Assembly (NCBI RefSeq): GCF_025639885.1
Contig: NZ_CP106738.1
Span: 3,782,001-3,846,000 of the forward strand
Reading direction: 5' to 3'
Origin: Roseovarius pelagicus
Lineage (GTDB): Bacteria; Pseudomonadota; Alphaproteobacteria; Rhodobacterales; Rhodobacteraceae
Length of the DNA stretch: 64,000 bases
Positions 1-7,908 of the stretch are shown here, in pieces. How positions within the stretch are numbered: the stretch's first letter is position 1; each line of letters begins with the position of its first letter. The notes beneath the pieces were generated by a model. The model saw only the letters and a program-made list of their open reading frames with translations. It was not told where the DNA came from and ran no database searches. The position numbers and the translations under genes were made by a program.

Positions 1-479
1 TTCTGAACACCAGCCGGGCCAATTTCAAACACTCGATGGATATATCGTGCTATTCGTTCATCGAAGTGGCGCGACGTGCGCATCCGCTGATGTGTGAAAA
101 TGGCGGCACGCTACTGACGCTGACCTATCAGGGCAGCAACCGGGTTGTGCCGAACTACAATGTCATGGGCGTGGCCAAGGCTGCATTGGAGAGCGCGACG
201 CGCTATCTGGCCAATGACCTGGGCCCGGACGGTATTCGGGTGAACGCGATCAGCCCCGGACCGATGAAGACCCTTGCCGGTGCGGCGATCGGTGGCGCGC
301 GCAAGACCTACAAACACACGGATATGAACGCACCGCTGCGTGCCAACGCAACATTAGAGGCGGTGGGCGGCACTGCGGTCTATCTGGCATCTGACGCCGG
401 GGCCTGCACCACGGGAGAAGTGATCCGGGTCGATGGCGGGTTTCATGTTCTTGGGATGCCGCAGGCCGATAATCTTTGA
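1..479 (+). CDS. fabI: Enoyl-ACP reductase FabI, C-terminal part (5' end cut by window edge)
   Basis: NADH-dependent enoyl-[acyl-carrier-protein] reductase, the last reduction step of each fatty acid elongation cycle, in the cytoplasm. The open frame runs from base 3 with no start, so the N-terminal Rossmann half lies outside the window. The visible part has the FabI catalytic arrangement: a Tyr in TLTYQG, a second Tyr ten residues later in NYNVMGVAK, and the Lys seven residues after that. These match Tyr146, Tyr156 and Lys163 of E. coli FabI. The RVNAISPGP and GEVIRVDGGF segments are standard for FabI-type short-chain dehydrogenases. The gene converges on a reverse-strand gene about 100 bases downstream. 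Confidence 0.93.
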   Translation, partial: LNTSRANFKHSMDISCYSFIEVARRAHPLMCENGGTLLTLTYQGSNRVVPNYNVMGVAKAALESATRYLANDLGPDGIRVNAISPGPMKTLAGAAIGGARKTYKHTDMNAPLRANATLEAVGGTAVYLASDAGACTTGEVIRVDGGFHVLGMPQADNL

Positions 480-550
480 TCACTGCCAGTTTTTTTCTGC
501 GAAAAACTATGCCTGCTTCTTTTTAGGAAAGCGTTCTACCGACCGCGCAA

Positions 551-575
551 GAGTATTTTCGCAAAAAAGAAGCTG
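551..575 (+). repeat. Dispersed intergenic motif, copy 1 (with inverted repeat)
   Basis: A GAGTATTTTCGC-AAAAAAGAAGC type element lies between the convergent fabI and glycosyltransferase-like genes. Its AAAAAGAAGC end (564-573) is the reverse complement of GCTTCTTTTT at 515-524, so the spacer could fold into a hairpin with a 39-base loop. That hairpin could act as a two-way terminator. Similar elements recur in other gaps of this window. Confidence 0.5.
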
Positions 576-582
576 CGGGTAT

Positions 583-1464
583 TCAGAACCACTGGCCGGG
601 TTCCATCAAACCAAGGTCGAGAAGCTGGCGCGAATGCCACTCGAATTGCGTCGAGTTGTGCCATTTGAACGTCTGGATATCAAACGTTGAACCGGGATTG
701 CGCTTTAGCGCCTTGGCCGTGCGGAATGACACGATCGCTGCGGTCAGATTATTGTGCCAGGGGCAGGCGTAGGTGTTATATTCTTCGTCGTTGAAAGTGT
801 GGTCGTCGCGCAGTGTCAGCCCCTGTTTGGCACGGAAGAGAGCGATGCGGTCGATTTTACGGCGCGGCGCCGGGATGTGTTCTTCATAGCGCCAGCGCAA
901 CCCGCCAAAGAAGTCCAACTGTCGTTCCTTAGGGTGGTTGTGGTTGGCGGGATCGAGCCGGGCGAGAGCGTAGTAACCGGATTTATCCATATGCGCGTCT
1001 TCTAACGAGACGGCAATTGGATGACTGTCCAGATCGCCCGCGTAAAGGTCGATCACATAGGTCAGCATCGCGTCGCGACGTTCTTCGGTGTGATAGGCCA
1101 GCATCTCGCTGACGGTGCGGGTCTCGCAGAATGGGTAAAAGAGATATTCGGCGTTGTAGCAATAATATAGCCACTCTCCCGGTGCCATCGCGATAACGGC
1201 GTTGATCGCGTTTATTGCGTTATCTCCACGGCTGAGATCAAAATCGACACGCAATGTCTGGTCTGCCACATCCTCGGGCAGCGTAAACGAGGGCGGTACA
1301 AATACGATCAATGCGCGAAACCCTGCATCGAGATGATGGCGCAGTGTCGTGTCGATCTCGACGTCGTCCTCGACAAAGATCAGTGCGATCGGGCCTTTGG
1401 CCAGTGCTGGCTTCCCTCGGGTGGTGAAATCGTCAAGTCCGGTGAACTGCACGTCAGGCCTCAT
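583..1464 (-). CDS. Glycosyltransferase family 2-like protein, function unknown
   Basis: A protein of about 293 residues with no signal peptide. The N-terminal region resembles the start of GT-A glycosyltransferases of the GT2 type (PIALIFVEDDVEID, then a run of short strand/helix units). The middle is rich in aromatic residues (EWLYYCYNAEYLFYPFCETRT) and is followed by an acidic ...DLYAGDLD stretch. I recognise the type from Rhodobacteraceae genomes, where it is labelled a GT2-like protein, but no canonical DXD can be assigned with confidence. The start was placed at the ATG at 1464; an upstream ATG at 1506 would add 14 residues, and neither has a clear ribosome binding site. It diverges from miaB. 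Confidence 0.6.
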   Translation of the reverse strand: MRPDVQFTGLDDFTTRGKPALAKGPIALIFVEDDVEIDTTLRHHLDAGFRALIVFVPPSFTLPEDVADQTLRVDFDLSRGDNAINAINAVIAMAPGEWLYYCYNAEYLFYPFCETRTVSEMLAYHTEERRDAMLTYVIDLYAGDLDSHPIAVSLEDAHMDKSGYYALARLDPANHNHPKERQLDFFGGLRWRYEEHIPAPRRKIDRIALFRAKQGLTLRDDHTFNDEEYNTYACPWHNNLTAAIVSFRTAKALKRNPGSTFDIQTFKWHNSTQFEWHSRQLLDLGLMEPGQWF

Positions 1465-1575
1465 GTGATTTTGCGTCAAACTCGGGTAAATTGCAGCGCA
1501 TTGCAAGAACCCCCTGCCTTGGTATAGGCAGGCGCACGTCCGCCAACCGCAAACCGCTAGTCAGAGGCGCAGCCT

Positions 1576-2901
1576 ATGTCCGCACCCAAGAAGCTTTTTA
1601 TCAAGACCTACGGCTGTCAGATGAACGTCTACGACAGCGAGCGCATGGCCGAGACTATGGGCGGTGCGGGCTATGTCGAGACGCAGAATGTAAACGATGC
1701 GGATATGATCTTGCTGAACACCTGTCACATCCGCGAGAAAGCCGCCGAAAAGGTCTATTCGGAACTGGGCCGGTTTCGCGATCTCAAGGATGCGCGTCCT
1801 GACCTGAAGATCGGTGTGGCTGGCTGTGTCGCACAGGCCGAGGGCGAAGAGATCATGCGCCGCCAGCCACTGGTTGATCTGGTGGTCGGACCACAAAGCT
1901 ACCATCGCCTGCCAGAGATGGAGGCAAAGCTGGCAACCGGGCAAAAGGCGCTCGATACTGATTTTCCCGAAGAGGACAAGTTCGAGAAACTCAAAGCGCG
2001 ACCAAAGGCCAAGCGCGGACCGACAGCGTTTTTGACCGTGCAGGAGGGCTGTGACAAATTCTGCGCCTTCTGCGTGGTGCCTTACACCCGCGGCTCCGAG
2101 GTCAGCCGCCCGGCGGACCGCATTCTGGATGAGGCGCGCGATCTGGTTGAGCGCGGGGTGCGTGAGATCACCTTGCTGGGGCAGAATGTGAATGCGTATC
2201 ACGGCGCGGGCGAGGGGGGCGATTGGTCATTGGCCCGGCTGATCTGGGCATTGAGTGACGTGGATGGGCTCGAGCGTATCCGCTTTACCACCAGCCACCC
2301 CAATGACATGAGCGATGATCTGATAGAGGCGCATGGATCCTGTGCCAAGCTGATGCCCTATCTGCATCTGCCGGTACAGTCCGGTAGTGATCGTATCCTC
2401 AAGCGGATGAACCGCAAGCATACCGCCGAAAGTTATCTGAAGGTGATCGAGCGGATCCGCGCGGCACGACCCGATATTCTGCTTTCGGGTGACTTCATTG
2501 TCGGCTTCCCCGAAGAGACCGATGCCGATTTCGAAGATACGCTGCGCCTGATCGAGGCCGTTGGTTATGGCACGGCCTATTCGTTTAAATACTCGACCCG
2601 TCCTGGCACGCCAGCGGCAAACCGCCCGCAGATCGATGTGGACGTCGCTGACGACAGGTTGCGGCGGCTTCAGGCGCTTTTGACCCGGCAGCAACAACAG
2701 ATACAGCAGAGCATGGTGGGGCGTGAGGTCAGCGTTCTGTTTGAGAAACCGGGCCGGCAACCGGGACAGATGGTCGGCAAATCCGAATACCTGCATGCGG
2801 TTCATGTGGTCGCACCGGATGTCAGGCCGGGGGATATTGCGCGTGTGCGGATCACCGAAAGCAGCACCAACTCGCTCGCCGGGGCATTGATCGCAGATTG
2901 A
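1576..2901 (+). CDS. miaB: tRNA-2-methylthio-N6-dimethylallyladenosine synthase MiaB
   Basis: A radical-SAM methylthiotransferase that converts i6A37 to ms2i6A37 in tRNAs reading UNN codons. The 441-residue length is typical. The N-terminal UPF0004 domain supplies three cluster cysteines (C14 in YGCQMN, C50 in [10 protein letters not shown]84 in VAGCVAQ). The radical-SAM motif CDKFCAFC gives C159, C163 and C166. A C-terminal TRAM domain covers roughly the last 65 residues. In E. coli miaB stands directly before ybeZ(phoH)-ybeY-ybeX(corC)-lnt. The same order is kept here, with other genes inserted between miaB and phoH. Confidence 0.96.
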   Translation: MSAPKKLFIKTYGCQMNVYDSERMAETMGGAGYVETQNVNDADMILLNTCHIREKAAEKVYSELGRFRDLKDARPDLKIGVAGCVAQAEGEEIMRRQPLVDLVVGPQSYHRLPEMEAKLATGQKALDTDFPEEDKFEKLKARPKAKRGPTAFLTVQEGCDKFCAFCVVPYTRGSEVSRPADRILDEARDLVERGVREITLLGQNVNAYHGAGEGGDWSLARLIWALSDVDGLERIRFTTSHPNDMSDDLIEAHGSCAKLMPYLHLPVQSGSDRILKRMNRKHTAESYLKVIERIRAARPDILLSGDFIVGFPEETDADFEDTLRLIEAVGYGTAYSFKYSTRPGTPAANRPQIDVDVADDRLRRLQALLTRQQQQIQQSMVGREVSVLFEKPGRQPGQMVGKSEYLHAVHVVAPDVRPGDIARVRITESSTNSLAGALIAD

Positions 2902-3135
2902 TCCGGCGAGATCGAGGCTTGCTTTGCTCCATGCTCGGCCCTCGTATTCCCCCTCTATATAGTTAATCGTCGTGCAGTTGACGCCACTGGTAGGTTTTCG
3001 CGCGCGTTTCACCCCTTATTAGTACTTCACAACACCTGCAAAGCTGCTAAGGTTGAACGATAATTTACGATTTCGGCGGACTCGGGAAAACCCAAGCTGG
3101 CCGGGTGGGGGAACAGAAGAAGGAATTTGGCTGTG

Positions 3136-3711
3136 ATGACGAGACTGAGCAAGTCATGTCGCAATGCCCTGGGCGGGATAGCTGCTGCTGCCCTGGGTGC
3201 TGTGGTCGCGTTTTCGGGCGGGGCCGCCTTGGCCCAGCAAAAAACGGTTATCGGTGAAAACTACACACCGACGATCTGGGTCGACCCGGATGGGTGCGAG
3301 CATTGGGTTATGGATGACGGCTGGGAAGGGTATATGAGCCCGCACACCAATCGTCAGGGTATTCCGGTTTGTCGCCGGGGCAATGTCTGCGGCGTGATGA
3401 ATTCTGATCAACTCTTTGCGACGGATAGCGCGCGGATCAGTTCATCGGGCCAGCAATATCTGGCGAACTTTTTCCGCCAGACAGGGGCCGTTTCCTATAT
3501 TATAACCGGCCATACTGACAGCAGGGCGTCAGACCAGTACAACATGAACCTGTCGCTGCGCCGGGCCAATTCGGTCGCGCGGGTTGCTGCCAGCACCGGC
3601 GCACGAATCGCGGATGTACGTGGATATGGTGAGCGGATGCCAAAAGCATCGAACAACACGGCCGCGGGCATGCAGCAAAACCGCCGCGTCGAAATTATTT
3701 GCATACGCTAG
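3136..3711 (+). CDS. Secreted OmpA-family peptidoglycan-binding protein with a small Cys/Trp domain
   Basis: The product has an N-terminal signal peptide (SKSCRNALGG then an Ala-rich core, cleavage likely after ALA-QQ). A short domain IWVDPDGCEHW...DDGWEGYMS...IPVC follows at about residues 35-75. The C-terminus is an OmpA-like domain with the NMNLSLRRANSV and MQQNRRVEI segments that bind peptidoglycan. It probably sits in the periplasm or outer membrane and tethers the envelope. Three in-frame starts lie close together (TTG 3127, GTG 3133, ATG 3136). The AAGGA at 3120-3124 best suits GTG or ATG, so ATG was used. The small domain is repeated in the next gene, nine bases downstream, suggesting an operon and a shared partner. 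Confidence 0.85.
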   Translation: MTRLSKSCRNALGGIAAAALGAVVAFSGGAALAQQKTVIGENYTPTIWVDPDGCEHWVMDDGWEGYMSPHTNRQGIPVCRRGNVCGVMNSDQLFATDSARISSSGQQYLANFFRQTGAVSYIITGHTDSRASDQYNMNLSLRRANSVARVAASTGARIADVRGYGERMPKASNNTAAGMQQNRRVEIICIR

Positions 3712-3720
3712 GGGGCGGAC

Positions 3721-4020
3721 ATGACAACAGGAAAAGTGGTGCTTGCCCTTTGTGCAGCGATGTTGGTTTCGGGATGTCTTGGTGACAAACGGGACAAAAC
3801 CGTTGACCGCGGGTTTGACAGCAAACATTTGAGCCAGCTCAAGGCCGGTATCTGGATCGACCCCAACGGGTGCGATCACTGGATTATCGACGACGGGATC
3901 GAAGGATACCTGTCGCAGCGTCTGGATAAGTACGGCAAGCCGGTCTGCTCGGGCACGGCGCCGCCGAACACAGCGACAGGCGCGTTCAAGCGTGGCTCTC
4001 CGGTGTCGGACCCGATTTGA
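3721..4020 (+). CDS. Small lipoprotein sharing the IW(V/I)DPxGCxHW domain with its neighbour
   Basis: A 99-residue lipoprotein: the signal sequence ends in a lipobox (LVSG-C at Cys19), so it should be lipid-anchored and exported. The mature part is almost wholly the domain IWIDPNGCDHW-II-DDGIEGYLS-...-KPVC. This matches the N-terminal part of the OmpA-family protein encoded just upstream, including both cysteines, the paired tryptophans and the DDG-EGY core. The two genes are nine bases apart and end at a strong terminator. No function is known to me. The shared domain suggests that they bind the same target or each other. Confidence 0.8.
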   Translation: MTTGKVVLALCAAMLVSGCLGDKRDKTVDRGFDSKHLSQLKAGIWIDPNGCDHWIIDDGIEGYLSQRLDKYGKPVCSGTAPPNTATGAFKRGSPVSDPI

Positions 4021-4045
4021 TCACAGATCGTGTTGCCAGAAGATC

Positions 4046-4076
4046 AAAACCGCGGGCGCATCGCCCGCGGTTTTTT
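4046..4076 (+). terminator. Intrinsic terminator
   Basis: A perfect stem CCGCGGGCG (4050-4058) with CGCCCGCGG (4062-4070) and a three-base loop, flanked by AAAA on the left and a run of six T on the right. It closes the OmpA/lipoprotein transcription unit. Confidence 0.9.
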
Positions 4077-4180
4077 CGTGTCAACTGCATGACAATTGTC
4101 GAGAGGCGCTTGCACGCCCTGCCGCAACTTGGCACGATTGGAATAACCATCAGTAGCCCCACCAAATCCCGGAGAGTTGA

Positions 4181-5188
4181 TTGACCCAAATCGAGCTGCC
4201 CGATGCTGCCGCAGGTGACGCCATGCATCAGCAGACTGTCGAATTTCCCGACAATTTTCTGCTAATTGATCTGTGCGGCGAACATGATCGCAATCTGGCC
4301 GAAATCGAACAGACGCTGAGCGTGCAGATATTGCGCCGCGGCAACCAGCTGGCGGTACATGGCGAAGCGCAACAGGTGGCCGAGGCCGTAGATGTGCTGC
4401 GTGCCCTCTACGAGCGGCTGGAGGCGGGACGCGCGGTGGAGCATGGCGATATCGATCGAGAGCTGCGCATGGGGGGCTCCGATGCGGGCACAGGTGTACG
4501 AGACGGCGACCAGATGGAGCTGTTTCAGGGTGGCCGGGTCGAAATCAAGACCCGCAAGAAGCTGGTTGAACCACGCACAGATGCGCAAAAGGCCTATGTA
4601 CGCTCGTTATTCACCAATGAACTGGCGTTCGGGATCGGTCCCGCAGGCACGGGCAAGACGTATCTGGCTGTGGCCGTCGGCGTGGCTATGTTCATCGAGG
4701 GCCATGTTGATCGCATCATCCTGAGCCGCCCTGCGGTTGAGGCAGGCGAGAAGCTGGGTTATCTGCCGGGCGACATGAAGGACAAGGTCGATCCTTATAT
4801 GCAGCCCCTCTATGACGCGCTGAATGACTTCCTGCCGGGCAAGCAATTGGCCAAATTGGTCGAGGACAAGAAGATCGAGATCGCGCCGCTGGCCTTCATG
4901 CGGGGGCGGACGCTATCCAATGCCTTTGTTGTGCTGGATGAGGCGCAGAATGCCACGACCATGCAGATGAAGATGTTCCTGACGCGTCTGGGCGAGGGTA
5001 GCCGTATGGTGGTTACCGGGGACCGGACGCAGATCGACCTGCCGCGCGGGGTGACCAGCGGGCTGCATGACGCCGAACGCCTGCTAAAAACGATCCCGAG
5101 TATCAGCTTTAACTACTTCACCGCCGATGATGTCGTACGTCATCCGCTGGTTGCGGCGATCATCAAAGCCTACGAGGCGGATATCTGA
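4181..5188 (+). CDS. phoH: PhoH-family P-loop NTPase (YbeZ)
   Basis: A cytoplasmic ATPase of the PhoH/YbeZ family, usually encoded with the RNase YbeY and thought to act with it in RNA processing. An N-terminal KH-like region covers about residues 25-85. The P-loop GPAGTGKT is at 153-160 and the Walker B strand is VVLDEAQNA. The 335-residue length is normal. The start is a TTG preceded by GGAG at 4171-4174; the next in-frame ATG is at 4223 and lacks such a site. In this genome phoH is separated from ybeY by a reverse-strand SGNH hydrolase gene, which is unusual for the miaB-phoH-ybeY-corC-lnt series. Confidence 0.95.
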   Translation: MTQIELPDAAAGDAMHQQTVEFPDNFLLIDLCGEHDRNLAEIEQTLSVQILRRGNQLAVHGEAQQVAEAVDVLRALYERLEAGRAVEHGDIDRELRMGGSDAGTGVRDGDQMELFQGGRVEIKTRKKLVEPRTDAQKAYVRSLFTNELAFGIGPAGTGKTYLAVAVGVAMFIEGHVDRIILSRPAVEAGEKLGYLPGDMKDKVDPYMQPLYDALNDFLPGKQLAKLVEDKKIEIAPLAFMRGRTLSNAFVVLDEAQNATTMQMKMFLTRLGEGSRMVVTGDRTQIDLPRGVTSGLHDAERLLKTIPSISFNYFTADDVVRHPLVAAIIKAYEADI

Positions 5189-5213
5189 AGCAGAGTCGGG
5201 GCGCGCACGCAGG

Positions 5214-6317
5214 TCAGAACCCGTCCAGCACCTCTAGCTGATCGTGCAGGTAGCTGGCGATGCGCTTTGCACCTTCGGCGTTGGTGTGAACCTCGTCATA
5301 AAAGTCGCGGGCCAGATCGAATGTCACGTCCTGCATGAGGTCAAAACAAACGGCATCTGCCGTGTGGCAGGCGTCAAGGATCGCGGCAGCGATACGGCTT
5401 TCTATAGCATGGATATCGACACCGTTGATTGGGCCGAATCGTGCGGTATACCGGTTCAGAAATCCCGGCGATATCTGCTGTATCCCCACCACTCTTCCGT
5501 CCTGTCGTGTCCATGCCGTGCTGCGCTGGGTGACGAAAATGGGTATCGCATTCATCTCACGCGTGAGCGCGGCGAGGGTCGTGATATTATCGCGCAGCGT
5601 CTGCAACGCCTGCGTCACCTCGTGCGTATCCAGTGCGTCGGGGGAAAGTGTCGAGCGATCAGTCAGTGCAGAGCCCGGCAGCGCGAAATTGTCGTGGCTG
5701 AGCTGATGGCTTTCTTCCGCAGGTCGCATGGCCTGTTTTCCGATGAGGTATAGCTGATAGAACGCTGATTTTTCGCGAATAAACAGTTGGATGCGACGCA
5801 GCTTTCCGGTTGCCTCAATCGCATCATATTCCGGCTTGGACGACACGATCAGCGCATCATTGATACCTACGTAGAACAGGATATAGCGCGGCGTCAGCCC
5901 CTTCACATGGCTAAACCATGAAGAGAAGTTCGCGATATGACCAAAGGTGGATTGCCCGTCTATGCCTGCGTTGGCGATAATGATGTCGCGCCCATCCTCG
6001 GCAAAGCGTTTAGCCAACTGCGCCTGAAAGGTCGCTGTGTCGTCGAGGTAGCGTTGATCGGTGGTGCTGCCCCCCACGGTCAGCAGATCGATTTCGGACA
6101 CATCCGACGTCAGACCACGAAATCCGTTGGCATCCCGCGTGTAGTGAACAACCGGTGGCACGTCACCCAACGGATTGGCGCGCTCCAGCGCAATATTGCG
6201 CGGTTTGGTGAACTGGTGCAGCGCATGTGTGCTGGAAAACCATGTGCCAAAGATCAATTCCAGCCCAATGAGCAAACAGGTGAATATGATCAGGTTAATT
6301 GTGACGATACGCAGCAC
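5214..6317 (-). CDS. Membrane-anchored SGNH/GDSL-type hydrolase
   Basis: A 367-residue protein with one N-terminal membrane segment (residues about 4-24) and an SGNH hydrolase domain. Block I is VGGSTTD with the nucleophile Ser at about 84, followed by NAGIDGQST, the block III-like YVGINDA, and block V DEVHTN with Asp and His near the C-terminus. Such proteins are esterases or acyl-transfer enzymes acting on polysaccharide or lipid substrates outside the membrane; the substrate cannot be predicted. It lies on the strand opposite to phoH and ybeY and splits that conserved pair, so it looks like an insertion into the operon. It converges on phoH with only 25 bases between stops. Confidence 0.82.
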   Translation of the reverse strand: MLRIVTINLIIFTCLLIGLELIFGTWFSSTHALHQFTKPRNIALERANPLGDVPPVVHYTRDANGFRGLTSDVSEIDLLTVGGSTTDQRYLDDTATFQAQLAKRFAEDGRDIIIANAGIDGQSTFGHIANFSSWFSHVKGLTPRYILFYVGINDALIVSSKPEYDAIEATGKLRRIQLFIREKSAFYQLYLIGKQAMRPAEESHQLSHDNFALPGSALTDRSTLSPDALDTHEVTQALQTLRDNITTLAALTREMNAIPIFVTQRSTAWTRQDGRVVGIQQISPGFLNRYTARFGPINGVDIHAIESRIAAAILDACHTADAVCFDLMQDVTFDLARDFYDEVHTNAEGAKRIASYLHDQLEVLDGF

Positions 6318-6470
6318 AGCAGATTGCCTCCGGTGGTTACACCCGCATGTCTAGCGCAAGGTCAGACAAAGCTGAACCGCCAGTGAAAGGGCATCGGTCA
6401 AAATCCCTGAAACCGCTCTCTGTGTTTGTGCAGACTTGCCGTAGTCGCTCTGCAACTTCATAACAGCTGA

Positions 6471-6959
6471 ATGAGCGTGGATATCATCATAGAGGATGCC
6501 CGTTGGGAGCGATTGGACATCGAGCCATTATGCACTGCGGCAGCTGATACGACACTGACCTGTCTCGGGCTGGATGCACACGCATTCGAGATCAGCGTCC
6601 TCGCCTGCGATGATGCGCGTATTGCTGCGCTCAACACTGCCTTTCGCGACAAACCGCAACCGACCAATGTGTTAAGCTGGCCTAGCGCCGAGCGTGGCGT
6701 GTCTGCGCCGGGCGGCATCCCGATTTTACCAGAGCAGGATTGGGATTCTGAACTGGGTGATATCGCCATCGCATATGATACCTGCGCCGCCGAAGCGGCT
6801 GCCGCTGATAAACCGCTGCGCGATCATGCCACGCATCTGATTGTGCATGCGGTCTTGCATTTGCTGGGTTATGACCACATGCGTGACGCAGATGCCACGT
6901 TGATGGAATCGCTTGAGATTGAAATACTTGGCAAAATGGGCCTGAACAGCCCATATTAA
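6471..6959 (+). CDS. ybeY: Endoribonuclease YbeY
   Basis: A single-strand-specific, zinc-dependent endoribonuclease needed for 16S rRNA 3'-end maturation and ribosome quality control. The 162 residues carry the diagnostic zinc motif H-x3-H-x5-H in HAVLHLLGYDH (His 126, 130 and 136). The TNVLSWPS segment and a GDIAIAYDT strand are typical of the family. The gene starts a run of same-strand genes, ybeY-corC-lnt, which keeps the E. coli order. Upstream is a reverse-strand gene, so its promoter must lie in the 150-base gap 6318-6470. Confidence 0.96.
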   Translation: MSVDIIIEDARWERLDIEPLCTAAADTTLTCLGLDAHAFEISVLACDDARIAALNTAFRDKPQPTNVLSWPSAERGVSAPGGIPILPEQDWDSELGDIAIAYDTCAAEAAAADKPLRDHATHLIVHAVLHLLGYDHMRDADATLMESLEIEILGKMGLNSPY

Positions 6960-7001
6960 ACCGCGTCGGGGCTGGCCCTCGCGGAATATGGAAAAGGAAC
7001 G

Positions 7002-7908
7002 ATGGGCGACAGTAACGAAGACTCCTCTAGCGCAGCGCAGGGCGCGCAGATGGAAGAGGACGATCAGGGCGGGTTTTTCCGCCGTTTCATCGGGGCGTTC
7101 GCCTCGAGCGATACGGATGACGAGGATGAGGGCCAGTCGAATGGCACCACGGCGGCAAGTCCCCGAGGCATGCTCAACCTCCGCAATATGGTGGTCGAGG
7201 ACGTATCAATCCCCAAGGCCGACATCATTTCGGTCGCATCAGACATCACCAAGGACGAATTGGTGCAGGTATTCCGCGATAGCGGGCTGACGCGTCTGCC
7301 AGTGTACAAGGGCACACTGGATACGCCGATCGGATTGGCACACCTCAAGGATTTTGCTCTCAAACATGGCTTTAACGGCAATGGCGGGCGCTTTTCGCTC
7401 AAAAACATGCTGCGCCCGTTGCTTTATGTACCGCCGTCTATGCCTATCGGGGTCCTACTGCAAAAGATGCAGAGTGACCGACGGCATATGGCGCTGGTCA
7501 TCGACGAATACGGCGGTGTTGACGGATTGGTGACCATCGAAGACCTGATCGAGCAGGTCGTCGGTGAGATCGAGGACGAGCATGACATCGGCGAGGGCGC
7601 GCTATGGTCCGAGGAAACTCCGGGCTGTTATCTTGCGCTGGCCAAAACGCCGCTGGAAGAGTTCGAAGCCGAGATCGGCCAGTCGTTGACCGATGTTGAG
7701 GACGTGAAGGAAGAGGAGATCGACACGTTGGGCGGGTTGGTCTTTATGCTGGTAGGCAGGGTTCCGGTGCGCGGCGAGGTGATTGAACACCCCGGTGGCA
7801 CCTCTTTCGAAGTCATCGAGGCTGATCCAAGGCGAGATCAAGCGTCTGCGTGTGCGGGTATCGGGCCTATCTGGTTCAGCGACAGCATCGTCGTCAGAGA
7901 ATGGCTGA
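7002..7908 (+). CDS. corC: CorC/HlyC-type CBS-domain protein, frameshifted near its C-terminus
   Basis: CorC family: two CBS domains (about residues 70-190) followed by a CorC_HlyC transporter-associated domain, implicated in magnesium/cobalt handling. From 7002 the frame reads normally to SFEVIEADPRR at 7827-7835, where the family expects IKRLRVRV to follow. Those residues are present, but in the +1 frame, from 7837 to a TGA at 7906-7908. Removing one base in CGAGATC (7833-7839) gives a normal protein of about 301 residues. As read, translation runs on out of frame to 8036 (344 residues) and overlaps lnt for 136 bases. This is either a sequencing error or a real one-base insertion. The domains themselves are complete. 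Confidence 0.85.
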
